A stretch of DNA of 64,000 nucleotides from Lachnospiraceae bacterium (GTDB taxonomy: Bacteria; Bacillota; Clostridia; Lachnospirales; Lachnospiraceae). Under the pieces are notes generated by a model. That model did no database searches. It saw only the letters and a program-made list of their open reading frames with translations, and was not told the DNA's origin. Location: positions 1-64,000 of the forward strand of contig JAAVYA010000021.1 in the NCBI GenBank assembly GCA_022790855.1, given 5' to 3'. Of the stretch, positions 1 to 8,232 are shown one piece after another; positions within the stretch are counted from its first letter, which is position 1; the number at the start of each line of letters is the position of its first letter. A program made the position numbers and the translations under genes.

Positions 1-1137
1 ATAAAACTTGCTGATTTTGTGGCGGAGTGCGAACAGCTCTACGGTTTAAAGATTGATTCCAAGACAGACCATGATGCCACTTTTATGAGGATGAAAGAGG
101 ATGCCATGGGAAACGGACAGTTAAAACCGGCATATAACCTCCAGCATGGAGTAGACTCTGAATATATTACATGGCTCACCATAGGCCCACAGCCAACAGA
201 TACAACAACAGTGGTTCCTTTTTTAAAAGATGCCCAAGAACATCTGAAATTTAAATATAAAAACATAACTGCGGATGCCGGGTATGAAAGTGAAGAAAAC
301 TATGTGTTTCTTGAAGCAAACGGGCAGCTTTCCTATATAAAGCCCGCTAACTATGAGATTTCTAATTTTTATATATCAGCGATGCAAAATTGTCATCCAG
401 AATATGTTAGATTTCTCCTTGATAAGAAAACACTTACGGTAAGTGCAATCAATAAGATATTATCTGGAATTCCAGTGGAAAAGAAGCTTCTTTATGATGA
501 GAATTTTATTTCAAAAGCGTATCTTGAATATCAAGACAAGCAAATTGACGACAAAAAAGACATAGAATCCTTGCGCAAATTATTGCAAAACAAAGTTGTT
601 CTTTTGTTGGGACCAGGAAATCGTTTGAATTTGGATCGACAGTTAATTTGTCATTCAATGTCAGAATCTAATCCTGTTGTAATGGCAATTAATTTTGTGC
701 CAGGAGAGTTTCACAGTGATTTTATTTTTGTCAGCAATGCAAAAAGATATAGTAAATTAGTAGATTTTGGGTATAAAGAGTTGGAGGAGAAATTAATCTT
801 GACATCAAACATTACGCCATTTTCTATTTATCCACGATATAGAGTCAACTATCAGGGATTGTTAGATGAAAGAGACAATATGCCGGATAATGCGCTGCTT
901 CTTTGCATAAAAATGTTAATTAAGCTAGAAGCAGCGGAGGTTTTGCTTGCCGGGTTTGATGGATTCACCTTTGGGCAGAATTACTATGATGTGAGTTATT
1001 CCTTTGCAAATGAGTTATATAAAACAGATATTAATGAAGTAATTGCGCATGGAATAAAACAATATCAAAAATACATAAAAATAACATTTATAACAGAGTC
1101 CCTCTATGAGAATAAGGGGCTGCAGAAACATGTATGA
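1..1137 (+). pseudogene. IS1182-type transposase fragment fused in frame to the C-terminal half of an aldolase-like protein
   Basis: The frame is open from base 1, so the 5' end lies outside the window; a GTG at 19 is only an internal codon. From there residues 1 to about 115 resemble the middle of an IS1182-family DDE transposase (TADAGYESEENY and SYIKPANYEIS are typical blocks). From about base 364 the protein changes completely. Blocks such as NCHPEYVRFLLDKKTL and LLLGPGNRL resemble the tail of the HMGL/4-hydroxy-2-oxovalerate aldolase-like proteins found in bacterial surface-polysaccharide clusters, where an aldolase barrel is followed by an extra domain. The barrel itself is missing. No IS end or target duplication is visible at the junction, so this looks like illegitimate recombination between two broken genes, or an assembly artefact. 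Neither half is expected to work. The aldolase assignment is from remembered family resemblance. Confidence 0.6.
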
Positions 1138-1155
1138 GAAATAAGAACGGCATAT

Positions 1156-2202
1156 TCATTCCCACTCCCGCAAAAAAGAAAACACCGTCTCATAATACAA
1201 CTTGGGATCCTTATCCACCGCCTGGGCATGGCCGGCTCCCGGAACGATAAGCAATTCTTTGGGGCCATTCACAGCATCGTAAAGCTGATAGGCCATTTCC
1301 ACCGGAATCATATCATCCTCCTGGCCATGGATGATCAGAACCGGAAGCGATGTTTTTTCTGCGGCCGTGAGGGCGGAGGCTTTTTTCAGGTCGTATCCTC
1401 CCCGCAGTTGAAGCATCAGGTTCATACTGTCTAAAATGGGGAAGGAGGGCAGAGAAAACCAGTCCTTCATCTGCTTGGCAAACATACGGTAAGCGTCGGT
1501 GTAGGCGCAGTCGCTGACAATAGCGGCGACCTGGGAAGGAAGGTCTTCTCCCGCCATCATTAAGGCGCAGGAAGCCCCCATGGACTGTCCGTGGATCACA
1601 ATGGAGGCGTCAGGGTCTCGGGCGAGGATTTCTGAAAGCCACAGCATATTGTCCAGGCGGTCCGTATAGCCCATACCGATAAAGTCCCCTTCGCTTTCCC
1701 CGCTGCAGCGCATATCGGGAACCAGAACATGATAGCCTTGCTGTATGTAATGATAGGCCAGAGGATACAGTTCCTCCTTCCAGCCGGTATAGCCGTGGAG
1801 CAGCAGCGCCCAACGGGAGCTTTTGGTTTCCGGGTCTTTTGTCTCAGGGGTAAAGGCGGTGGCGATCAGATGATATCCGTCTTTGGTAGTCACGGACCAG
1901 GAGCTGGCTTTGGCTGTTTTCAGCCAGGTTCTGGTTTCCTCCAGGGAAGCGGCGCGGTTATTTTGAATGTCGCTGGTTTGCACCAATGCTTCGATACTGG
2001 TGTTGGTTACGGTTTCAAACACCTTTGTTTTTTCCATAAAAGAGGGCACCAGAGCCAGGCTTACCAGAAAATAGCAGACAACCCAGTAAATGACAAATAA
2101 GAAAAGCAGAATTCCCGTAAGAATCCTGCCAGCCCTTTTTCGGCGTTTGGTTTTGGAACGATGGATAACATGCGCTGAGAGAGCGTCTTGTAGTTTTCTC
2201 AT
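1156..2202 (-). CDS. Membrane-anchored alpha/beta hydrolase
   Basis: 348 residues. I chose the ATG at 2202 because GAAGGA lies about 9 bases upstream; a TTG six codons further out lacks a ribosome binding site. A basic N-terminus is followed by one hydrophobic segment (about 26-51), then an extracytoplasmic-looking alpha/beta hydrolase domain of the COG1073 type. Visible catalytic features are the oxyanion-side HGYTGWKEE motif, the nucleophile elbow GQSMGAS (Ser about 207), an acidic residue in GQEDDMIPVE (about 296) and the final His in GAGHAQA (about 325). The substrate cannot be told; relatives are esterases or peptidases of unknown target. It stands alone, convergent with the chimera to its left and 92 bases downstream of ahcY on the same strand, so it could be cotranscribed with ahcY. 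Confidence 0.8.
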   Translation of the reverse strand: MRKLQDALSAHVIHRSKTKRRKRAGRILTGILLFLFVIYWVVCYFLVSLALVPSFMEKTKVFETVTNTSIEALVQTSDIQNNRAASLEETRTWLKTAKASSWSVTTKDGYHLIATAFTPETKDPETKSSRWALLLHGYTGWKEELYPLAYHYIQQGYHVLVPDMRCSGESEGDFIGMGYTDRLDNMLWLSEILARDPDASIVIHGQSMGASCALMMAGEDLPSQVAAIVSDCAYTDAYRMFAKQMKDWFSLPSFPILDSMNLMLQLRGGYDLKKASALTAAEKTSLPVLIIHGQEDDMIPVEMAYQLYDAVNGPKELLIVPGAGHAQAVDKDPKLYYETVFSFLREWE

Positions 2203-2294
2203 AGGTATTCGGTCCTTCAAAAGAGTAATGGTGTATGGGTATCCTCCGCGGACTACTTTGGTTCATGGAGAATACCCATGGTAAAACGGCGGAC

Positions 2295-3542
2295 TTAGAT
2301 GGAAGAGGAATTCAAATAGGCCACCTGCTCGTCCGTCAGCATATCAATTTGCTTGCCCAGGAAGGAGAGTTTTCTTCTGGCCACTTCCAGGTCTACTTCC
2401 CGGGGAACATTGATGAGCTTTTCGGTGAGGCTGTCCTTGTGCTCTACCAGATATTTGGCGCTCAAAGCCTGGATGGCAAAGCTCATATCCATGATCTCCG
2501 CCGGGTGTCCGTCTCCGGCAGCCAGGTTCACCAGGCGGCCTTCCGCCAGTACATAGATCCATTGGCCTTCGGAAATCTTATAGCCTACAATGTTCTTCCT
2601 TTGGTCGATTGTCTCAAGGGCAATCTCACGCAGGCGTTTCATATCGATCTCCACATCAAAATGGCCGGCATTGCAGAGAATTGCGCCGTTTTTCATTACT
2701 TTAAAATCTTCTTCGTCGATGACATGGCTGCACCCGGTGACGGTGATAAAGAAATCGCCAACCTTGGCTGCCTCTTTCATAGGCATAACGTCAAAGCCGT
2801 CCATCACTGCTTCGATGGCTTTGATGGGATCGATCTCTGTGACGATCACCCTGGCTCCCATGCCTTTGGCCCGCATGGCAACACCCTTGCCGCACCATCC
2901 ATATCCCGCAACTACTACGTTTTTGCCGGCTACGATCAGGTTGGTCGTGCGGTTGATGCCGTCAAATACAGATTGTCCGGTGCCGTAACGGTTGTCAAAC
3001 AAATGCTTGCAGTCTGCGTTGTTGACCAATACCATGGGGAACTGAAGCTTCCCTTCATTTGCCAGGGCGATCAGGCGGATAATGCCTGTGGTGGTCTCCT
3101 CGCATCCTCCGATCACATGGGAAATTTTCTCCGGGAACTTGGTGTGAAGGGTATTTACCAGGTCGCCGCCGTCGTCAATGATAATGTTGCAGTCGTGTTC
3201 CAGCACCCGGCAAATATGGCGCTCATATTCCTCGGGAGTAGAGCCGTACCATGCAAAGACGCTGAGGCCTGCGGCTGCCAAGGCCGCTGCGACATCGTCT
3301 TGTGTGGAGAGGGGATTGCTGCCGGTAATGTACATCTCTGCTCCTCCGGCTGCCAGTACCTTGCAGAGGTATGCGGTCTTAGCTTCCAGATGGATGGAAA
3401 GGGCGATGCGGATACCTGCGAAGGGCCTGGACTTGGAAAAGTCTTCCTCCAGGCTCCGTAACAGGGGGCAGTTCTTCTTTACCCAGTCTATTTTATGTTC
3501 GCCGGACTCGGCCAGATGGATGTCTCTGATTTCACTTGTCAT
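2295..3542 (-). CDS. ahcY: S-adenosylhomocysteine hydrolase (adenosylhomocysteinase)
   Basis: 415 residues, the shorter form of the family. It splits S-adenosylhomocysteine reversibly into adenosine and homocysteine, removing the inhibitory product of SAM-dependent methylation in the cytoplasm. Family features seen: His51 in the SIHLEAKTA block, IIDDGGDL (121-128), GGCEETTTG (145-153), the substrate-lysine block NNADCKHLFDNRYGTGQS (174-191) and the NAD-binding GYGWCGKG (213-220). The start has GAGGAAATAAC directly before ATG. Transcription comes from a strong promoter at 3609-3637 whose -35 box overlaps that of the divergent exporter operon. I saw no SAH or SAM riboswitch in the short leader. 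No other methionine-cycle gene is adjacent. Confidence 0.95.
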   Translation of the reverse strand: MTSEIRDIHLAESGEHKIDWVKKNCPLLRSLEEDFSKSRPFAGIRIALSIHLEAKTAYLCKVLAAGGAEMYITGSNPLSTQDDVAAALAAAGLSVFAWYGSTPEEYERHICRVLEHDCNIIIDDGGDLVNTLHTKFPEKISHVIGGCEETTTGIIRLIALANEGKLQFPMVLVNNADCKHLFDNRYGTGQSVFDGINRTTNLIVAGKNVVVAGYGWCGKGVAMRAKGMGARVIVTEIDPIKAIEAVMDGFDVMPMKEAAKVGDFFITVTGCSHVIDEEDFKVMKNGAILCNAGHFDVEIDMKRLREIALETIDQRKNIVGYKISEGQWIYVLAEGRLVNLAAGDGHPAEIMDMSFAIQALSAKYLVEHKDSLTEKLINVPREVDLEVARRKLSFLGKQIDMLTDEQVAYLNSSSI

Positions 3543-3608
3543 GTTATTTCCTCCTCATATGATAATAAGCTGTGAATGATATAGATCTTATCATTACATA
3601 TAGATTAT

Positions 3609-3637
3609 ATTATACAGGAAAAGAAAGCAGTTGACAA
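3609..3637 (-). promoter_or_regulatory. ahcY promoter
   Basis: On the minus strand TTGTCA (3637-3632), a 17-base spacer and a perfect TATAAT (3614-3609). The -35 hexamer overlaps by five bases the -35 of the plus-strand promoter at 3631-3659. Confidence 0.75.
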
Positions 3638-3659
3638 GGGATAGCGGCCTTGTTAAGAT
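3631..3659 (+). promoter_or_regulatory. Promoter of the ThrE-type exporter operon
   Basis: TTGACA (3631-3636), 17-base spacer, TAAGAT (3654-3659) preceded by TGT, i.e. an extended -10. It faces away from the ahcY promoter and shares its -35 bases. Confidence 0.75.
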
Positions 3660-3721
3660 GAAAGACAGTAATACTGTGAGCGGAGCGGGCAGTATACGAG
3701 CTATGGATTGGGAGAAGCTAT

Positions 3722-4495
3722 ATGGAAGGAAATCAAAAAGTTTTGAAATTGGCGGTGTCTGTTGGGGAGACGCTGCTGTTAAGCGGCGGTGAAATTTACC
3801 GGGTGCAGGAGACGGTGGAGCGGATCTTGGAAGCCTATGGCATGGAGGATTATCATGTTTTCGTAGTGTCCAACGGGATATTTGCCACCGTAGACGAAGA
3901 GCGGGAGAGCAGAGGGAGCATGGTGCGCAATGTGCCTTTGGGAAGCGTACATTTGGGCAGGATTGCCGCGGTAAACCAGTTATCCCGGGAGATCTGCAGC
4001 CATAGCTGTTCTGTGGAGGAGGCGTACCAGAGGCTTAGGGCCTGCCAAGAGCTGCCGGAGCCGGGATGGCTGACGAAATCCCTGGCGGCAGGAATGGGCT
4101 GCGCCGCTTTTGGATATATCTTTGGAGGCAGATTTGTGGAATGCCTGCTGTCCTTTTGTTTAGGGCTGCTGCTTCAGATTTTTTTAATGCAGGCGGGCAG
4201 GATTAAAATGTCTAAGTTTATGGTGAACATTTTGGGGAGCGCAGCAGTGACGGCAGTAAGCTTTGCCTTGTCCGCCCTGGGAATGGAATTTATGCAGGAT
4301 AAAGTGGTAATCGGATCCATTGTCTTGCTGGTTCCAGGGGTGGTCTTAACCACGGGGATCCGGGAGCTGTTTAACGGGGATTACTTATCCGGAAGCATCC
4401 ATTTGGCGGATGCGCTGATGACGGCGGCCTGTATTGCAGTGGGCGTAGGAGCGGCTGTGAAGCTGATTCAGTTGTTGGGAGGGGCAGGCTTATGA
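3722..4495 (+). CDS. Threonine/serine exporter family protein, large subunit (DUF1212)
   Basis: 257 residues. The cytoplasmic N-terminal half carries the family block LSGGEIYRVQETVERI (about 20-35), which contains the peptidase-like ThrE motif. Hydrophobic segments follow from about residue 118 onward (about five). In Corynebacterium ThrE both halves are one protein that exports threonine and serine; in Firmicutes they are commonly two genes, as here. The stop overlaps the start of the next gene by four bases (ATGA), a sign of translational coupling and of a two-subunit complex. Actual substrate not shown by the sequence. Confidence 0.85.
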   Translation: MEGNQKVLKLAVSVGETLLLSGGEIYRVQETVERILEAYGMEDYHVFVVSNGIFATVDEERESRGSMVRNVPLGSVHLGRIAAVNQLSREICSHSCSVEEAYQRLRACQELPEPGWLTKSLAAGMGCAAFGYIFGGRFVECLLSFCLGLLLQIFLMQAGRIKMSKFMVNILGSAAVTAVSFALSALGMEFMQDKVVIGSIVLLVPGVVLTTGIRELFNGDYLSGSIHLADALMTAACIAVGVGAAVKLIQLLGGAGL

Positions 4496-4941
4496 TCGAT
4501 CAGTTGATAGCGTCCATGCTGGGAACTCTGGCCTTTGTGATTCTCTTTAACGCACCCCGGAAGGAATATTTTTTCAGCTCCGCCAACGGGGCGTTGGGGT
4601 GGATGGCTTACCTGCTTTTTTTGGAATGGGGCGCCGGGGTTGTAATCGCATCTTTGGGGGCTACTGTGATTTTAACGATTATGGCCCGGATTCTGTCGGC
4701 TCTTCGCAGATGTCCGGTAACTATATTTCTGGTGACGGGAATTTTTACGTTGGTTCCGGGAGCCGGTATTTACTATACGGCGTATTTCTTATTAATGAAC
4801 GATCTGGCTGCTTCCACGGCGAAAGGCATAGAGACTTTTAAAGTGGCGGGGGCGATCGTGCTGGGGATCGTGTTTGGATTTGCCGTTCCCCAAAGCTGGT
4901 TTAATCGATTAGGGAGGAAAGAAAAACATGTGGGCAAATGA
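4492..4941 (+). CDS. Threonine/serine exporter, small subunit (ThrE_2/DUF3815)
   Basis: 149 residues, almost entirely hydrophobic with four to five membrane segments and the family block FLVTGIFTLVPGAGIYYTAY (about 79-98). It is the C-terminal half of a split ThrE exporter and partners the preceding gene, which it overlaps by four bases. Its end overlaps the start of the GH13 gene by 14 bases, so the three are one transcription unit, although the sugar enzyme has no obvious link to amino-acid export. Confidence 0.85.
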   Translation: MIDQLIASMLGTLAFVILFNAPRKEYFFSSANGALGWMAYLLFLEWGAGVVIASLGATVILTIMARILSALRRCPVTIFLVTGIFTLVPGAGIYYTAYFLLMNDLAASTAKGIETFKVAGAIVLGIVFGFAVPQSWFNRLGRKEKHVGK

Positions 4942-6238
4942 AAGTGTATTTTATCAAATCTATCCGTTGGGTTTTTGCGGGGCTCCGTATGAAAATGACG
5001 GAGTACTAGAATCCAGAATTTTGAAAGTGGCAGACTGGGTTCCCCATATTGAAAAGCTGGGGTGCAATGCCGTCTATTTTTCCCCGGTATTCGAATCGGA
5101 TACCCATGGGTACAATACTAGGGATTACAAGAAGATTGACGTGCGTCTGGGAACCAATGAAGATTTTAAGAAGGTGTGTGAAGCGCTGCATAAGGCCGGC
5201 ATTAAGGTAGTGCTGGATGGGGTCTTCAACCATGTGGGAAGAGGCTTCTTTGCATTTGTGGATGTGCTAAAAAATCGGGAAGCGTCCCCCTACAAGGATT
5301 GGTTCCATATTGATTTTCATGGAAATTCCAGCTATAATGACGGGCTTTGGTATGAGGGATGGGAAGGAAATTATGACCTTGTAAAGCTGAACTTAAAGAA
5401 CGAAGCGGTGGTAAATCACATTTTGGAAGCGGTTTCATTCTGGGTGGAAGAGTTTGGCATCGATGGTTTGCGGCTGGATGTGGCCTATTGCCTGGACCAT
5501 GATTTTGTCCGCAGGCTGCGGCGTCACTGCGACAGCCTGAAAGAAGAATTTTTCCTGCTGGGGGAGATGCTTCATGGGGATTACAAGGTGCTTGTGAATG
5601 ACGATATGCTTCATTCCGCCACCAATTATGAGTGCTACAAAGGATTGTATTCCAGTTTCAACAGCATGAATATGTTTGAAATCATTCATTCTCTGCTGCG
5701 CCAGTTTGGCCCGGAGAACTGGACGTTGTACCGGGGAAAGCATCTGCTTTCTTTTGTAGATAATCATGATGTAACCCGGGCGGCCAGCATTTTGACCAAT
5801 GAGAAACACTTGCCCCTTTTGTATGCGTTATGCTTTGGGATGCCGGGGATTCCCTGCGTCTATTACGGCAGCGAGTGGGGGGCTAAGGCCGAAAAGAGCC
5901 AGGGGGATCCGGCTCTTCGGGCTTGCTTTGAGGAGCCTTTGGAAAATGAACTGACCCGGTGGATTTCTCATTTGGCCAACGCCAAGCGGGAGAGCGAGGC
6001 TTTAAATTACGGCGAATTCCGTTCCGTAGTGCTGACCAATAAGCAGTGCATTTTTGAGCGGAAATCAGAGCATGAGCGGGTGCTGGTGGCGATCAATGCG
6101 GACAGCGAGCCTTATACGGCCCATTTTGACGCGGGATGCGGCCTTGCGGTGGATCTGATCAGCGGAAAGACCCACGATTTTGGCGGAGGCAGCGAGCTTC
6201 CCGCCTATAGCGCACAATTCTGGAAAATGGAGAAATAA
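4928..6238 (+). CDS. Small alpha-amylase family enzyme (GH13), cytoplasmic
   Basis: 436 residues, no signal peptide. It has the four GH13 signatures: DGVFNH (97-102), GLRLDVA with nucleophile Asp184 (180-186), LLGEML with acid/base Glu213, and FVDNHD (276-281). The short length and lack of extra domains fit an intracellular enzyme trimming small alpha-glucans or maltodextrins (neopullulanase/cyclomaltodextrinase-like), but the exact specificity is not readable. The start ATG lies 8 bases after GGGAGGAAAG and inside the end of the preceding exporter gene. Confidence 0.85.
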   Translation: MWANESVFYQIYPLGFCGAPYENDGVLESRILKVADWVPHIEKLGCNAVYFSPVFESDTHGYNTRDYKKIDVRLGTNEDFKKVCEALHKAGIKVVLDGVFNHVGRGFFAFVDVLKNREASPYKDWFHIDFHGNSSYNDGLWYEGWEGNYDLVKLNLKNEAVVNHILEAVSFWVEEFGIDGLRLDVAYCLDHDFVRRLRRHCDSLKEEFFLLGEMLHGDYKVLVNDDMLHSATNYECYKGLYSSFNSMNMFEIIHSLLRQFGPENWTLYRGKHLLSFVDNHDVTRAASILTNEKHLPLLYALCFGMPGIPCVYYGSEWGAKAEKSQGDPALRACFEEPLENELTRWISHLANAKRESEALNYGEFRSVVLTNKQCIFERKSEHERVLVAINADSEPYTAHFDAGCGLAVDLISGKTHDFGGGSELPAYSAQFWKMEK

Positions 6239-6297
6239 CATAACAAAAAGACAATGCATGCATATTCTAATACCAAAAGGCAAAGAGGAGGCTTTGG

Positions 6298-7224
6298 ATG
6301 GAATTAGAATATGCATGTTTTATTTTGGCATTTTATGTGATATTAGTATTGGCGGGCATTTGGCTGTACGAGTATGTGGAAAAGCAGAAAAGCTATCAGA
6401 AGATGGTGCAGCTTCCCATACTGACCCAGCAGGAGAAGCGGCAGAAATTAAATGAGCTGATCGCTCCTTTTGGATTTGCGTATGACGGGAAACAGAATTT
6501 GTTTTATTCCAGAATGGACAGCTGGCAGCGGAAATTTGGGTATGGGCGTATTTACGATGAAGCGGCGGCGCCTTTGAATATGATTATTGACTGTGAACCG
6601 ATCTATTTTGACTACCAGGAAAAGCGCTGGATGATCGAGTTCTGGAAGGGACAGTATGGTATTACCACTGGTGGGGAGGTGGGAGTCTATTATCTGCCGA
6701 AAAAGGCCCAGGGGGAAGATTTGCTGCTGCCCCATCTCGTATATCATTGTGTCGAGGATGAGGATACGCTGCGGATTAAAACCATTTTACGGAAAAAAGG
6801 AAAGCAGCTTTACTTCAGAAGGGGCTACCACTGGTGGCTGACCGGGTTTGTTCTGGGAGAATTTTCAAAGCCCCGGGAACTGGAAATGGATATCGAAATT
6901 ACGATGAAGGACTCCCAGATGCGGGATGCATTTTTAAAGGGGTTGTATGAAGCAGGATATCAGAGGAATGAATTGAACGTCCGGGGGACTACGGTATGGA
7001 TTCATTTTACCAGGCCCCATACAAAACAGCCTCTTACTAGGAACCGGCTGTTTGTAGCGGTAAAGCAGTGGGAGAATAAAAGAAACTGCAGGCTGTACCG
7101 GAAGGCTACTAAGGATTATGTGAATACTTACGATAAGATTTTGGCCCTTAAGGAGCGTGTCCCTCTTTTATATGGGAAGCTGGAACGCCTTGGAAAATCC
7201 AGGTTTGGAACCGGGGAGGAATGA
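6298..7224 (+). CDS. DUF4474 domain protein, membrane anchored
   Basis: 308 residues. One N-terminal membrane helix (about 6-26) is followed by a domain I recognise as DUF4474, with the blocks PFGFAYDGKQNLFYSRMDSW (about 56-75), IYDEAAAPLNMIIDCEPIYF and EFWKGQYGITTGGEVGVYY. This family is frequent in Clostridia and has no established function; its conserved aromatic and acidic residues suggest a folded cytoplasmic domain at the membrane. The gene ends in the ribosome binding site region of the next gene (one base between stop and ATG), so it is cotranscribed with the metallophosphoesterase. Confidence 0.75.
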   Translation: MELEYACFILAFYVILVLAGIWLYEYVEKQKSYQKMVQLPILTQQEKRQKLNELIAPFGFAYDGKQNLFYSRMDSWQRKFGYGRIYDEAAAPLNMIIDCEPIYFDYQEKRWMIEFWKGQYGITTGGEVGVYYLPKKAQGEDLLLPHLVYHCVEDEDTLRIKTILRKKGKQLYFRRGYHWWLTGFVLGEFSKPRELEMDIEITMKDSQMRDAFLKGLYEAGYQRNELNVRGTTVWIHFTRPHTKQPLTRNRLFVAVKQWENKRNCRLYRKATKDYVNTYDKILALKERVPLLYGKLERLGKSRFGTGEE

Positions 7225-7225
7225 G

Positions 7226-8074
7226 ATGAACCGATATGACAAACGTATGGAGAAGGTGCTTAAGCAGACGGTGTGCATTCCCTTCCACTGGGAAAAATCT
7301 TATGTGCTTATGAGCGACTGTCATAGGGGAGATGGGAACTGGAACGATAACTTTGCCAGCAATAAGATCATTTATCTGGGGGCCTTAAAGGAGTATTATG
7401 AGCGGGGGTTTGTGTATCTGGAGCTTGGAGATGGGGATGAGCTTTGGGAAAACAGGAATATGTCAGAGATTTTGGAGAAGCATGGAGATGTGTTTGCACT
7501 GATGAAACGTTTTTATTGTGAAAACCGTCTGTATCTTCTCTATGGAAACCATGATCTGAAAAAGAAGAAGGGCCTGCTGCTGCCATGTTTTCCGGATATT
7601 CCGGTGTATGAAAGCGTTCTGCTGAAGGCGGAGGGCTGGGAAAGGGGTCTGTTGTTGATGCATGGACACCAGGGGGATTTGTGGAATGAACGTCTGTGGT
7701 ATCTCACCCGGTTTCTGGTGCGGTATCTTTGGCGGCCCCTGGAGCAATTAGGGGTGAAGGATCCCACCAGCGCAGCCAAAAACTACAAGAAAAAGGAACG
7801 CGTGGAGCAGCGTATGGCTCAGTGGGCCAAGAAGAACCGGCAGGTTTTGATTGCCGGGCATACCCACAGACCCTATTTTTCCAACCAGGGGGATCAGGGA
7901 TGGTATTATAATACGGGGAGCGGCGTACACCCCTACAGCGTCACAGCCATTGAAATTGTAAGAGGGAATATTACTCTGGTAAAATGGAGCCAGGTGCCGG
8001 ATTTTAATCAATATGTAAGGGTGGAGAAGGAGGTATTGGCAGGCCCCCTTTCTTTGTGCACATTACTTTCGTGA
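7226..8074 (+). CDS. Metallophosphoesterase
   Basis: 282 residues from ATG 7226, chosen because GGGGAGGA ends five bases upstream; the open frame runs further 5' but only over the preceding gene. Calcineurin-like phosphoesterase motifs are in order: SDCHRGDG (D-x-H), ELGDGDELW (GD), YGNHDLKKK (GNHD), MHGHQGD and AGHTHRPYF (GHTH). Together these build a two-metal site. Substrate unknown; relatives include UDP-diacylglucosamine pyrophosphatase-like and nucleotide phosphodiesterases. It follows the DUF4474 gene by one base. Confidence 0.85.
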   Translation: MNRYDKRMEKVLKQTVCIPFHWEKSYVLMSDCHRGDGNWNDNFASNKIIYLGALKEYYERGFVYLELGDGDELWENRNMSEILEKHGDVFALMKRFYCENRLYLLYGNHDLKKKKGLLLPCFPDIPVYESVLLKAEGWERGLLLMHGHQGDLWNERLWYLTRFLVRYLWRPLEQLGVKDPTSAAKNYKKKERVEQRMAQWAKKNRQVLIAGHTHRPYFSNQGDQGWYYNTGSGVHPYSVTAIEIVRGNITLVKWSQVPDFNQYVRVEKEVLAGPLSLCTLLS

Positions 8075-8099
8075 CAGAAGAAGAAATTTGTGCTATGAT
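8071..8099 (+). promoter_or_regulatory. Promoter of the AEC transporter gene
   Basis: GTGACA (8071-8076), 17-base spacer, TATGAT (8094-8099) with an upstream TG (extended -10). It overlaps the end of the metallophosphoesterase gene and starts a leader of about 125 bases. Confidence 0.6.
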
Positions 8100-8107
8100 A
8101 AATCCCA

Positions 8108-8226
8108 GGACGTGTCTGAAATGTGAAGAGGCGGAGGGTAAGAAAGGTTTCAGGTACGTCCGGGAACAATAGAAATACACCGGATGCTGCCATAAGCGGA
8201 GCATCCATTACAGAAGAAGGGAGTAA
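8108..8226 (+). promoter_or_regulatory. Structured 5' leader of the AEC transporter gene
   Basis: Two hairpins are visible. The first pairs GGACGT (8108-8113) with ACGTCC (8156-8161) and, inside it, CTGAAA (8116-8121) with TTTCAG (8148-8153) around a purine-rich loop. The second pairs GGATGCT (8182-8188) with AGCATCC (8200-8206). The ribosome binding site GAAGGGAG follows directly, and ATTAC (8207-8211) could pair with GTAAT (8223-8227) across it. I could not assign it to a known riboswitch class. Confidence 0.5.
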
Positions 8227-8232
8227 TTTTTT

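Noticed and set aside
2235-3461. A 408-codon plus-strand frame opposite ahcY
   Set aside because: Antisense to an unmistakable S-adenosylhomocysteine hydrolase; no ribosome site and no recognisable protein.
3543-3640. SAH or SAM riboswitch upstream of ahcY
   Set aside because: The predicted start is only about 60 bases before the ATG and no known fold for these classes is visible.
8108-8206. Known riboswitch (lysine, THF, ZTP, c-di-GMP) in the AEC leader
   Set aside because: The hairpin order and loop sequences do not match the consensus I remember for these classes.
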